DNA from: Chitinophaga sp. MM2321
GTDB taxonomy: Bacteria; Bacteroidota; Bacteroidia; Chitinophagales; Chitinophagaceae
Length of the DNA: 64,000 nucleotides
Assembly (NCBI RefSeq): GCF_964033635.1
Contig: NZ_OZ035533.1
Span: forward strand, 1 to 64,000
Direction: 5' to 3'
The position numbers were made by a program, and so were the translations under genes. The notes below the pieces were generated by a model. The model saw only the letters and a program-made list of their open reading frames with translations, searched no databases and had not been told where the DNA came from. Below are positions 36,257 to 45,500 of the stretch, piece by piece. How positions within the stretch are numbered: the first letter of the stretch is position 1; each line of letters starts with the position of its first letter.

Positions 36257-36334
36257 TATAAGCGTCGGACAAATGAATCCCCGCTGGTCACTACAAAACT
36301 GGTTTAATCCTTAATCTCATTAAATCTTAAGCAG

Positions 36335-36997
36335 GTGGAATTATTAAAAGAAAAAGAGAATGGCAACGGGAGTGCTGTCATAGATAAACTCATGGCAGAT
36401 AGCATACTAACCAAAAAATACCAGCATCTGACAGAGGGGCAGAAAATAAAACTGATCGAAGAAAAATTCAGGGACATTATGCTGATCCTGGGCCTGGATA
36501 TGGAAGATGATAGTTTGAAGGATACACCACAACGGGTAGCTAAAATGTATGTGAAGGAAATATTCAGCGGACTTGATCCTGCCAATGCACCGGAAATTAC
36601 GCGTTTTAAGAACGATTTTAATTACAACGAAATTTTAATTGAGAGAAATATCCCTGTGTATTCCTATTGCGAACATCATTTTGTTCCTATCATCGGAAAG
36701 GCCCATGTAGGCTATATCTCACATCATGAAGTGATTGGGTTGTCAAAACTGAACAGGATCGTACACTATTTTTCCAAACGTCCGCAGGTACAGGAGCGTT
36801 TAACTATTCAGATAGCAGCATACATGAAAAAGGAAATGGGTATTGAAGACGTTGCCGTTATCATCAATGCGGAACATCTGTGTGTGGCGTCAAGAGGTAT
36901 CAGGGATACAGGCAGTACAACAGTTACATCCAGTTTTCATGGTCAGTTTCTGCAACCGGAAAAACGAAAAGAGTTTATGAGTTTATTAAATCTTTAG
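36335..36997 (+). CDS. folE: GTP cyclohydrolase I (FolE)
   Basis: Converts GTP to 7,8-dihydroneopterin triphosphate, the first step of tetrahydrofolate or other pterin synthesis. 220 residues from GTG 36335; an in-frame stop lies just upstream, and no ATG keeps the first helix. Zinc and active-site motifs: SYCEHHFVPIIGKAHVGYI with C112, and EHLCVASRGI with C183; also TPQRVAKMY. It stands behind an ECF-type promoter and is followed by a flavin reductase-like gene rather than other folate genes. That suggests a stress- or light-induced extra copy rather than the housekeeping enzyme (inference). Confidence 0.95.
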   Translation: MELLKEKENGNGSAVIDKLMADSILTKKYQHLTEGQKIKLIEEKFRDIMLILGLDMEDDSLKDTPQRVAKMYVKEIFSGLDPANAPEITRFKNDFNYNEILIERNIPVYSYCEHHFVPIIGKAHVGYISHHEVIGLSKLNRIVHYFSKRPQVQERLTIQIAAYMKKEMGIEDVAVIINAEHLCVASRGIRDTGSTTVTSSFHGQFLQPEKRKEFMSLLNL

Positions 36998-37010
36998 ATC
37001 AATAATTGCT

Positions 37011-37676
37011 ATGGAATTTGTTTTAAAAGTTTTGTCAATAACAGAAGTTACACACGATGTAAGATGCATCAGGATTGAAAAACCGGCCGGCTACAGTTTT
37101 ATACCCGGACAAGCTACAGAAGTAGCGATTAATAAACCTGGCTGGGAAGCGGAAAAGCGTTCTTTTACATTTACCTCTCTCAATGATGATCCTTACCTGG
37201 AATTTACCATTAAATGCTATACTGATCATCCGGGTGTGACCGGAGAAATCAGGCACTTGAAAATTGGTGATGAATTAATTATCGATGAAGCATGGGGAGC
37301 GATTGAATATACCGGTGAAGGATTTTTTATTGCAGGGGGCGCCGGTATTACGCCTTTTATCGCTATACTCAGACAACTTTATAAAGACAATAAATTAGGT
37401 AATAATAAATTGTTCTTCTCCAATAAAACACCCGCTGATATTATTTATGAAAAGGAATTATCTGCGATGCTGGGAGATAATGCCGTCTATGTACTGACAT
37501 CAGAAAACGGAGGGACCTATCTACACGATTTCATAGACGAAACTTTTCTGGGAATACATATTGATGATTATACCCGGCACTTTTATATCTGCGGACCGGA
37601 TAAAATGATCACCAGTATCAGCGAGGTGTTAACAAGCCGGGGCGCAAAACCCGATGCCGTGATTTTTGAGAAATAA
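37011..37676 (+). CDS. FAD-dependent ferredoxin/flavodoxin reductase-like oxidoreductase
   Basis: 221 residues of the ferredoxin-NADP reductase fold. An FAD-binding barrel (about 1-100) has the RSFTFTS motif in place of the usual RxYS; the NAD(P) domain has FIAGGAGITPFIAI and the end motif YICGPDKM. There is no iron-sulfur domain, so it needs a separate electron carrier. It starts 13 bases after folE. The pair may couple pterin or flavin reduction to a stress response; the partner protein is unknown. Confidence 0.87.
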   Translation: MEFVLKVLSITEVTHDVRCIRIEKPAGYSFIPGQATEVAINKPGWEAEKRSFTFTSLNDDPYLEFTIKCYTDHPGVTGEIRHLKIGDELIIDEAWGAIEYTGEGFFIAGGAGITPFIAILRQLYKDNKLGNNKLFFSNKTPADIIYEKELSAMLGDNAVYVLTSENGGTYLHDFIDETFLGIHIDDYTRHFYICGPDKMITSISEVLTSRGAKPDAVIFEK

Positions 37677-37692
37677 AATAGCTGTCTTTTTT

Positions 37693-37722
37693 TGTAACCA
37701 TTTTCCTTTTAATTACTCTAAT
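37693..37722 (+). promoter_or_regulatory. ECF-type promoter of the DUF4142-cupredoxin unit
   Basis: TGTAACC (37693-37699), 16 bases, CTCTAAT (37716-37722), a second copy of the element before folE. The ATG follows after only 17 bases, giving a very short leader. No inverted arm is present here. Confidence 0.65.
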
Positions 37723-37739
37723 CATTATAATCAATTAAA

Positions 37740-38285
37740 ATGATGAAAATGAACAAGACATTTGCCCTATGGGCGCCTAGCACTATTATTTGTTCCCTGT
37801 TGCTTTCAGCGCAGGTTTTTGCACAGGGAAATCCGAAGTTAACCGATCCTGAAGTGGCTTCTGTGGCTGTGGTAGCAAACCAGATTGATATCAGCTATGC
37901 TGAAATTGCCGCGAAGAAATCAAAGAATGCAGAAGTGTTGAAGTTTGCTGAAACAATGGCCAGGGATCATAAAGCTATTATTGCTAAAGCTGTTGCACTT
38001 GTTACGAAACTGGGCGTTACACCTAAAGATAATAGCGTAAGCAGGCAGTTGCTTTCTGATGCAGCGAAGACAAAGAAAACGCTGAATGGAAAATCCGGTG
38101 AAGCATTCAACAAAGCCTATATAGACAACGAAGTGGCTTATCATAAAGCGGTCATCGGTGCTGTAGAAGGCCTGTTAATACCGGAAGCGGAGAATGCAGA
38201 ACTGAAAAAATTATTACAGGATGTGGTACCTGCACTGAAAGCGCATCTGGAGCATGCTGAAATGGTGCAAAAAAACTTCAAGTAA
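37740..38285 (+). CDS. DUF4142 protein, exported
   Basis: 181 residues with a signal peptide cut near VFAQG. The remainder is the DUF4142 four-helix, ferritin-like bundle: VASVAVVANQIDISYAEIAA, FAETMARDHKAI, and a C-terminal LKAHLEHAEMVQK. Histidines in MARDHK, VAYHKA and LKAHLEHA could bind a metal, as in ferritin-like proteins, but the function is not established. The stop abuts the ATG of the cupredoxin with no gap, so the two are made together. Confidence 0.87.
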   Translation: MMKMNKTFALWAPSTIICSLLLSAQVFAQGNPKLTDPEVASVAVVANQIDISYAEIAAKKSKNAEVLKFAETMARDHKAIIAKAVALVTKLGVTPKDNSVSRQLLSDAAKTKKTLNGKSGEAFNKAYIDNEVAYHKAVIGAVEGLLIPEAENAELKKLLQDVVPALKAHLEHAEMVQKNFK

Positions 38286-38654
38286 ATGAAATCGTTTTGC
38301 CTGGTATTTAAGACCGGCCTTTTTGCAGGCTGCGCCCTGTTCTTCCTGTATAGCTGCGGATCCGGCGACCATAATAAAACAAGTACAGCGACGGAAGCAA
38401 CTACACCAAAAACAGATACTGTTGAAATAGCAGGAATGAAATTTACCCCGGCTGAGCTAACAGTTCATAAAGGAGATAAGGTGGTATTTATAAATCATGA
38501 TATGGTAACGCATGATATTACAGAAGAAGTAAATAAAGCCTGGACATCAGCGCCATTACCTGTTAACGAATCATGGTCGTTGATTGTAACACAAAGTGCT
38601 GACTACTTCTGTTCTATTCATCCGGTAATGAAGGGGAAGATTATAGTACAATAG
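38286..38654 (+). CDS. Plastocyanin/azurin-like cupredoxin lipoprotein
   Basis: 122 residues. Lipoprotein signal with LYSCG. The mature part is a single cupredoxin domain with type-1 copper ligands H76 (in VTHDI), C109 and H112 (in YFCSIHPVM) and probably M115. It carries one electron at the outer face of the inner membrane or in the periplasm. It is coupled to the DUF4142 gene and followed by a terminator; both fit a periplasmic redox-stress function. Confidence 0.9.
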   Translation: MKSFCLVFKTGLFAGCALFFLYSCGSGDHNKTSTATEATTPKTDTVEIAGMKFTPAELTVHKGDKVVFINHDMVTHDITEEVNKAWTSAPLPVNESWSLIVTQSADYFCSIHPVMKGKIIVQ

Positions 38655-38682
38655 GGTTTGCATTTGATTCATCACCCCTGCC

Positions 38683-38724
38683 AAAGAGGGACAGATCATC
38701 ATCGGTATGGTTTGTCCCTTTTTT
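38683..38724 (+). terminator. Terminator after the cupredoxin gene
   Basis: AAAGAGGGACA (38683-38693) pairs with TGTCCCTTTTTT (38713-38724), with one wobble, around a 19-base loop. Confidence 0.75.
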
Positions 38725-38744
38725 ATGTAAGGGCGCCATTTTCG

Positions 38745-38882
38745 ATGTATGATAACAACGGTTTTTATGCAGTTGTTTCTTCTGACGCTAAAAGCACTTA
38801 CCCTGCAAAAGATGGACATGTAATGGTGTCTGAATACGATAGAAAGGAGCGGTCTACCAGATATTCTATAGAATCGTTATAA
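38745..38882 (+). CDS. Possible 45-residue peptide
   Basis: ATG 38745 to TAA 38882; the chain begins MYDNNGFYAVVSSDAKSTYP and ends RYSIESL. Its composition looks protein-like, but no family is recognised. Support comes from its position: the terminators at 38724 and 38950 isolate a stretch that contains only this frame. No clear promoter was found. It could equally be a remnant of a larger gene. Confidence 0.28.
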   Translation: MYDNNGFYAVVSSDAKSTYPAKDGHVMVSEYDRKERSTRYSIESL

Positions 38883-38949
38883 TGGCTGGACTAAACATAT
38901 CCTTCGTTAGCAAGTATCTTTTGCTGGCCGCTGTTAAGGTGAAAAGCAT

Positions 38950-38985
38950 AAAAATGTCCGTGGATTCAGCTCCACGGATATTTTT
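38950..38985 (+). terminator. Terminator upstream of tRNA-Pro 1
   Basis: AAAAATGTCCGTGGA (38950-38964) with TCCACGGATATTTTT (38971-38985), a 15-bp stem with one wobble and loop TTCAGC. It ends transcription of whatever lies in 38725-38949. The following stretch to the tRNA promoter shows no gene. Confidence 0.85.
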
Positions 38986-39072
38986 ATTATAATAGCCAAA
39001 CCCCATGAAATGCAGTATGGTATTGTGTTTTATTGTTATTTATAATATTTGGCAGAAAAAAAACACTGAAAA

Positions 39073-39105
39073 TTTGTTTTTATCTCAAACTTATCCCTAC
39101 ATTTG
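39073..39105 (+). promoter_or_regulatory. Promoter of tRNA-Pro copy 1
   Basis: TTTG (39073-39076), 21 bases, TACATTTG (39098-39105). About 74 bases of leader precede the tRNA. Confidence 0.65.
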
Positions 39106-39179
39106 CACTCCACAATTGAAGAAAGGGATGGCTACAAGAGCTTCCCAAAAAACGGAAAACGTGGACTAAGAAGGGTTTT

Positions 39180-39253
39180 CGGGGCGTAGCGTAGCCCGGT
39201 ATCGCGCCTGCTTTGGGAGCAGGAGGTCGCAGGTTCGAATCCTGCCGCCCCGA
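39180..39253 (+). tRNA. tRNA-Pro (anticodon TGG), copy 1
   Basis: CGGGGCG (39180-39186) pairs with CGCCCCG (39246-39252), A discriminator. The anticodon loop TTTGGGA gives TGG, and the T-arm has GGTTCGAATCC. It is identical over all 74 bases to the copy at 46008. No CCA is encoded. Confidence 0.97.
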
Positions 39254-39268
39254 CTTAGTAATAAAAAG

Positions 39269-39297
39269 ACCGCATCAGCAATGATGCGGTTTTTTTG
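39269..39297 (+). terminator. Terminator of tRNA-Pro copy 1
   Basis: ACCGCATCA (39269-39277), loop GCAA, TGATGCGGT (39282-39290), then T residues. Confidence 0.9.
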
Positions 39298-39320
39298 TGC
39301 GTGGGAATGTAAGTGATCCC

Positions 39321-39827
39321 CTATAGCTGTATTTCAAACAAGCTGGAAGTACCTCCCCGGTAATGTGCCGGCAATTCATCCGAATCATCCGTTTCGATAA
39401 TTCCCAGGTAAGTAAAGCCGCAACTGACATAGTAATTATTCAATTTTTCGTTGCCACTACCGGTATCCATTCTGATAAAATATTTGTCGTGACTGGCAGC
39501 ATATTCTTTTACCCAGTTTATAATATGTTTCACATAACTGTTTCCGCGGAAATCGGGATGCGTAGCAATGCGATGAATATATATCGCGGGATCTTTATCC
39601 TTTTCTTTCCAGATACACGGATCCGTAAAGGCGATAGAGAAAACACCTGTTACCTGGTTATCTACCATAATTTTCCATAACCGGTTTTCACTGATTTCAT
39701 TTTCTATCAATGCCCGGTCGAAACCCAGCCAATGCTTTTGGGCTATCTGCTTCTGATAACTGGTTCCTGCATCATACAGACTGAATATAATGTCGATGTC
39801 TGCTGCTGTGCCGTTTATAATCTTCAT
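39321..39827 (-). CDS. GNAT-family N-acetyltransferase
   Basis: 168 residues, the standard GNAT length. Acetyl-CoA-binding core IYIHRIATHPDFRGNSYVKH in motif A (the usual R/Q-x-x-G-x-G/A is partly degenerate as RGNSYVK), followed by FIRMDTGSGNEKLNNYY and the C-terminal YLGI. It transfers an acetyl group to an unknown amine. It stands alone on the minus strand, convergent with the tRNA-Pro gene. Confidence 0.83.
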   Translation of the reverse strand: MKIINGTAADIDIIFSLYDAGTSYQKQIAQKHWLGFDRALIENEISENRLWKIMVDNQVTGVFSIAFTDPCIWKEKDKDPAIYIHRIATHPDFRGNSYVKHIINWVKEYAASHDKYFIRMDTGSGNEKLNNYYVSCGFTYLGIIETDDSDELPAHYRGGTSSLFEIQL

Positions 39828-39943
39828 GATAAGGATGAATTTAGAAAGGGTAAAATTCAGATAATATCCTGGATTAAAACAGATGCAGTTTTGTTTATTA
39901 TGACCAGATCAGATTTTGCAATATGCTTTACAGTAAAGAGAAC

Positions 39944-40846
39944 TTATGCCCCTTGTGGCTTCCATTTCAGCCGGTAATGTTTAGGAGAAGTGCCCATTAT
40001 TTTCTTAAACAGCCTGGAAAAATAAAAGACATCATTTATACCCAGCTTATAGCTGACCTCATTGATATGTAGTTCTGTAAATTGAAGCCATTGACAGGCC
40101 TTCTGGATCTTGAGGCGATTAAAATACTCTATGGGGGAATAACCGGTGTGTTGTTTGAAAAGATAGGAGTAGTGTGATGGGGAAAGGTTGGCGATTTCGG
40201 CTAAAGCATTTAAACTTAAAAGTATCTCTATCTTTTGTTTCATATGCGAAATGGATAGCTCGATAGGGTTGTCTTTAACTTGCGTAGTTTCGTTAAGATT
40301 GAAACATTCCTGGTATAAGAATGAAGATAGAAAATAGCTAAGGCTCAGGCTTATGAAAGCGAGATTTTGTTTTGCTGTACCTCTTTCCAGATTGTCGAAT
40401 AGCTCATCAAAAACTTTAATCCTCTTTTCGCTATAATGAATATTGTTACTTTTCTTTTCTAATCTGTCAAATAGTTCCTGAGCAATTGCCCCGGAAAAAC
40501 TGCCTTTAAAATGTAGCCAGTATATAGTCCATGGGTTGTTTTTGTCAGCGGCATATACATGTTGTTTGTTAGCAGGTATAATTAAATATTCGTCATTCTT
40601 GATTTGATATTCCTTACCTCCCATTTTACACCTGCCATTGCCATTAACACAATAAATGAAAATATGCTCATCAATTCCTTTGGCCCTGCTTCTGTAATGG
40701 TCATGTGCATTCGGGTAATAGCCAATATCTGTGATCATCAAATTTTGAAGGATGGGATCAGTTTCATTTTTATTTATGAGTGCAGGTAGTACGATGGCTT
40801 TTTGCCCTACGAACCCATCTCTTTTTTTATGTATTTCCTTCATCAT
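39944..40846 (-). CDS. AraC-family regulator (sugar-responsive type)
   Basis: 300 residues. The cupin sensor domain includes AHDHYRSRAKGIDEHIFIY, NDEYLIIPANKQHVYAA and NPWTIYWLHF, the layout of many sugar-responding AraC proteins. The HTH pair is at about 205-298: LNALAEIANLSPSHYSYLF and GINDVFYFSRLFKKIMGTSP. It is divergent from the sugar-porter gene at 41125 across 278 bases, so it is its likely regulator. That gap otherwise shows no gene. Confidence 0.92.
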   Translation of the reverse strand: MMKEIHKKRDGFVGQKAIVLPALINKNETDPILQNLMITDIGYYPNAHDHYRSRAKGIDEHIFIYCVNGNGRCKMGGKEYQIKNDEYLIIPANKQHVYAADKNNPWTIYWLHFKGSFSGAIAQELFDRLEKKSNNIHYSEKRIKVFDELFDNLERGTAKQNLAFISLSLSYFLSSFLYQECFNLNETTQVKDNPIELSISHMKQKIEILLSLNALAEIANLSPSHYSYLFKQHTGYSPIEYFNRLKIQKACQWLQFTELHINEVSYKLGINDVFYFSRLFKKIMGTSPKHYRLKWKPQGA

Positions 40847-41124
40847 ACAAAAGCACTATTGGTTTAGAAACAGACAATCTGTTATCATTCACTGGCATAC
40901 TTTCACCAGGAGACTGGATATCTTTTGACGTAGCACAGGAAGGTATATGCCCTGCCATATGCGAATTAATAAAGCAGGTGTTTTTAAATTTATCTTGTTC
41001 ACAGAAGATATTCAAAAATAACAGGAATCGTAATATAGTCTATGTTTTCCGATTTTTGTCTATTTCATACTGTTGGTAGTTGCGCTAATTTTATCCCAGG
41101 TTAATTACAAATTGAAATTTTAGT

Positions 41125-42516
41125 ATGGCAGCTTCCACTTTCAACGAAAATGTTTCTGACAATACGCCTTCTGGTAAAATAAATAATTTTTATCTGTTCA
41201 GGCTTTCGCTGATAGCTGCTATGGGTGGTTATTTATTTGGGTTTGATTTTGCCGTCATTTCCGGCGCCTTACCTTTTTTAAGAGATCAGTTTGGATTAAA
41301 TGAATATTGGGAAGGGTTTACCACTGGCTGCCTGGCATTAGGGTGTATCTCCGGTTGTTTTATTGCTGCCAGAACCTCGGAGAAATACGGGCGAAGACCT
41401 GCTTTGCTGCTGTCTGCCTTTATTTTTGCATGGTCCTCTGCGGGCATGGCATTAGCACCGGGACTTTCCTCATTTATATTTTTCCGTTTTTGTGCAGGGC
41501 TTGGCGTGGGTATGGCATCTATGCTGGCGCCTATGTTTATAGCCGAAGTATCGCCACCACAGGTCCGGGGCCGTATGGTTTCCATTTATCAACTCACCAT
41601 TGTATTAGGTATTCTGTTTACCTCCCTTGTAAATTATTCTTTACGTAACCATGGCGTAGATGCATGGCGCTGGATGTTTGGCTCAGGTGTATTGCCCTCT
41701 GTTATATTCTTTATCGGCGTATGTTTTTTACCCGAAAGTCCACAATGGTTATTTAAGAATAACAAAGATGATAAGGCCAGAAAAATTTTATCTGCGATCG
41801 GCGATCAAAATTACGTTGATGCCTGCACAGTTTCTATTAAGCAATCTTTAACAGGAGTTGTCAAAATGAACTATGCTGCAGCATTAAAAAAACCGTTTGT
41901 CACCGCAGTATTGTTAGGGATTGGCCTGGCCGTATTTCAACAATTTTGCGGAATAAATGTGGTGTTTAATTATACCTCAAATATTTTTGCGAGCATTGGT
42001 GCCAGTCAGGATGATCAATTGCTGCAAACTGTTTTTATCGGTGGCGTGAATTTGGTGTTCACTTTATTGGCGATACTATTAGTTGATAAACTGGGCCGGA
42101 AGCCACTGATGCTTTTGGGGGCAGGCGGGCTTTGTGTTTTATATATCATTATTGCAATCGTACTTGGTGCCAGGTCAGCTACTGCTGCTGCGATTTTTCT
42201 GCTCGCAGCTATTGGTTTGTATGCCACAACACTTGCACCTATAACATGGGTGCTTATTTCCGAAATATTTCCAAACAAAGTCCGTGATGCTGCCTCATCA
42301 ATCGCCATCATGAGCTTATGGGCGGCTTATTTCGTACTCACCTTCACTTTCCCCATCCTTACCAAATTGGTGGGCGGAGTCCAAAATACATTTTATGTGT
42401 ATGCCGCAATTTGCTTAGCCGGATTTATCCTTATTTATTTTAAAGTACACGAAACAAAGGGTAAGTCATTGGAGGAAATTGAAGCGGATTTGATGAACGA
42501 AATAGTTAAGAAATGA
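41125..42516 (+). CDS. Sugar-porter family MFS transporter
   Basis: 463 residues, 12 predicted membrane helices. Sugar-porter signatures: GYLFGFDFAVISGALPFL in helix 1, EKYGRRPALL in loop 2-3, PESPQWLFKNN after helix 6, QQFCGINVVFNYT in helix 7, DKLGRKPLMLLG in loop 8-9, and a late VHETKGKSLEEIE. A proton-coupled inner-membrane importer of a monosaccharide, probably hexose or pentose. The DUF5107 gene follows after 37 bases, so the two form an operon. Confidence 0.93.
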   Translation: MAASTFNENVSDNTPSGKINNFYLFRLSLIAAMGGYLFGFDFAVISGALPFLRDQFGLNEYWEGFTTGCLALGCISGCFIAARTSEKYGRRPALLLSAFIFAWSSAGMALAPGLSSFIFFRFCAGLGVGMASMLAPMFIAEVSPPQVRGRMVSIYQLTIVLGILFTSLVNYSLRNHGVDAWRWMFGSGVLPSVIFFIGVCFLPESPQWLFKNNKDDKARKILSAIGDQNYVDACTVSIKQSLTGVVKMNYAAALKKPFVTAVLLGIGLAVFQQFCGINVVFNYTSNIFASIGASQDDQLLQTVFIGGVNLVFTLLAILLVDKLGRKPLMLLGAGGLCVLYIIIAIVLGARSATAAAIFLLAAIGLYATTLAPITWVLISEIFPNKVRDAASSIAIMSLWAAYFVLTFTFPILTKLVGGVQNTFYVYAAICLAGFILIYFKVHETKGKSLEEIEADLMNEIVKK

Positions 42517-42553
42517 TGAAGGCGAATTTTTTATTGGTGTTTTAAAAGAAAAA

Positions 42554-45500
42554 ATGAAGGAAGTGTCAATTGTAGAAATCTGGGAAGAGGAAGTGATTAT
42601 ACCAACCTACCCTGTTGGTAAGCCGGAAAAGAACCCTTTGTTCCTGGAAAAGAGGGTGTATCAGGGAAGTAGTGGTACCGTATATCCGAACCCGGTTATT
42701 GAAAAGATATATGATGAGAAAATTGAGCAAAAATACAGGGCTGTTTTTTTAGAGAACAAGTATTTAAAGATCATGATTTTGCCCGAACTGGGAGGTCGTG
42801 TGCAAATGGCTTTTGATAAAGTAAAACAACGCCACTTTGTTTATTACAACCAGGTAATAAAACCGGCGCTGGTGGGTTTAACGGGTCCGTGGATCAGTGG
42901 TGGTATTGAGTTTAACTGGCCGCAACATCATCGCCCCAGTACTTATGAGCCTGTTGATTTCCGTTTGAAAAAAAATGAAGATGGTAGTTGTACGGTTTGG
43001 GTAAACGAAGTGGAACGTATGTTCGGCACCAAGGGAATGGCGGGGTTTACGCTTTATCCTGATAAAGCCTATCTCGAAGTAAAGGCGCAACTCTATAACC
43101 GTACACCTTTTCCTCAAACGTTTTTATGGTGGGCTAATCCTGCTGTAAATGTAAACGATGACTATCAGTCTGTTTTTCCACCGGATGTAAATGCAGTGTT
43201 CGATCATGGCAAGCGGGATGTTTCAGATTTCCCCATCGCAACGGGTACTTATTATAAAGTTGATTATTCACCCGGTACCGATATTTCTTTCTATAAAAAT
43301 ATTCCTGTACCCACTTCTTACATGGCGGTTAAAAGCAAGTACGACTTTGTAGGAGGTTATGAACATGATAGCAAAGGTGGATTATTGCATGTGGCTAATC
43401 ATCATGTATCAACCGGAAAAAAACAATGGACCTGGGGAAATGGCGATTTCGGAAAGGCCTGGGACAGGAATTTAACCGACGAAGACGGCCCGTATATTGA
43501 ATTAATGACGGGGATGTATTGCGATAACCAGCCCGACTTCTCCTGGCTGATGCCCCATGAGGAGAAATCTTTTGTGCAATATTTTATGCCCTATAGTGAA
43601 GTAGGTATGGTGAAAAATGCGACTAAAGATGCATTGGTGAATTTAACGGTGAAAGATGGAATGGCCACTATCATCTGTTATACCACTGCTTTGTATGAGC
43701 ATGCATTGGTGCAATTAAAACATGGAGAAGTTACCTTGTTTGAAGCACGGATCATCATTTCGCCGGAATGCACCTTTTCAACAAGTATAGACATACATAG
43801 TATTCCGGAACATGAATTGAGTGTTATATTAAAAACGGAGCATGGTAAAATACTGGTCACCTATCAGCCGGAGTTATATAAAGAGAAAGCCATTCCGGAT
43901 GCAGCCGTAGCAGCTACTTCCCCCCAGGATACTACAAGTATTGAGCAATTGTATTTAACCGGATTGCACATAGAGCAATACCGTCATGCCACCTATTGTG
44001 CCGATGATTATTATAGAGAAGCACTGAAGAGAGAACCCGGTGATGTGCGGTGCAACAATGCCATGGGATTATTACTGCTTCGTCGTGGTAAGTTTGAAGC
44101 AGCTGAAAATTATTTTAGAAAGGCGATTGATACCATTACACAAAGAAATCCTAATCCTTATGATGGTGAAGCCTTGTACAATTTAGGCAGGTGCCTGCAA
44201 TTCCAGGGCAGATTGGATGAGTCATTTGATGTGTTGTATAAAGCGGTATGGAATGCGGCATGGCAGGATAATGGATATTTTGCATTGGCCCAGATAGCTT
44301 GTGCTAAAAATAATTTTGAAGAAGCATTGGAATTGGTGGATCGCTCACTTATCCGTAATTGGCATCACCATAAGGCAAGACATTTAAAAGTTGCACTTCT
44401 CCGTAAATTGAATCGCGGCAAGGAAGCGATGGCTGTTGCTGAAGCTTCTTTGCAAATAGACGGCTTCAACATCGGGTGCTACTATGAAAAATATTTATTG
44501 AATAAAGATATTAATCCTGGTGAAGCGGAAAGATGGTTACAGGAAATAAAAACTATTCAACGAAAAAACATACACAACTATATTGAATACTCACTGGATT
44601 ATTTTTGGTGTGGACTATACAGTGAAGCTGTTTCCTTTTTACAGATAGGGGTGGATGAAACAGCGCAGGCGGAACAAGTATACCCGATGGCCGTTTATTT
44701 TTTAGGATGGTTTAATGTAAAGATGGGTAACTGCACTGAAGCGAAAGCATACTTTGACAGGGCAGCCAGGGCTAATCCTGCCGGCTGTTTCCCCAACCAG
44801 GTAGATGCGCTGCTGGCTTTACAAACAGCTATTGAATATAATGCGGGCGATGCTAAAGCCCATTATTACCTGGGCAATTTTCTGTATGCCCGGAAAGAGT
44901 ATACCGATGCCATTGCCAGCTGGGAACGTTCTGTTGAACTGGATGGTGAGTTTCCTACCGCACACCGTAATCTGGCATTGGCCTATTACAATAAATCGCT
45001 GCAACCGGATAAAGCATTGCACGCATTGGAAAAAGCGTTTCAATTAGATACTACTGATGCACGTGTATTGATGGAGCTCGACCAATTGTACAAAAAAATA
45101 AACCGTCCGTTTGCAAAAAGATTGGCATTGCTGGAACAGTACCTTGATCTGGTGATGAGCAGGGATGATCTGTATCTGGAAAGAATAACCCTCTATAATT
45201 CTTTAGGCGGATATGAACAGGCCAGGCAATTAATTGCTGACAGGAAGTTTCATCCCTGGGAAGGTGGTGAAGGGAAAGTAACGGGACAGTTTTTGTTTTG
45301 CCATATTGCTTTGGCGAAGGATGCTTTGAAAGTTAAAGATTATAAACAGGCACTTTCTTTTTTGGCATGCACAGACAACTACCCGCATAATTTAGGGGAA
45401 GGTAAATTGCCTGGGATAATGGAAAATGAGATCCATTACTACAAAGGATGTGGCTACAAAGGATTAGGGGAAAACGAAAAAGCAACAGCCTGGTTTGAAA

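Noticed and set aside
40780..41079. 99-codon frame between the AraC gene and the MFS gene
   Set aside because: Lies partly antisense to AraC and mostly in its promoter region, with composition unlike a protein domain.
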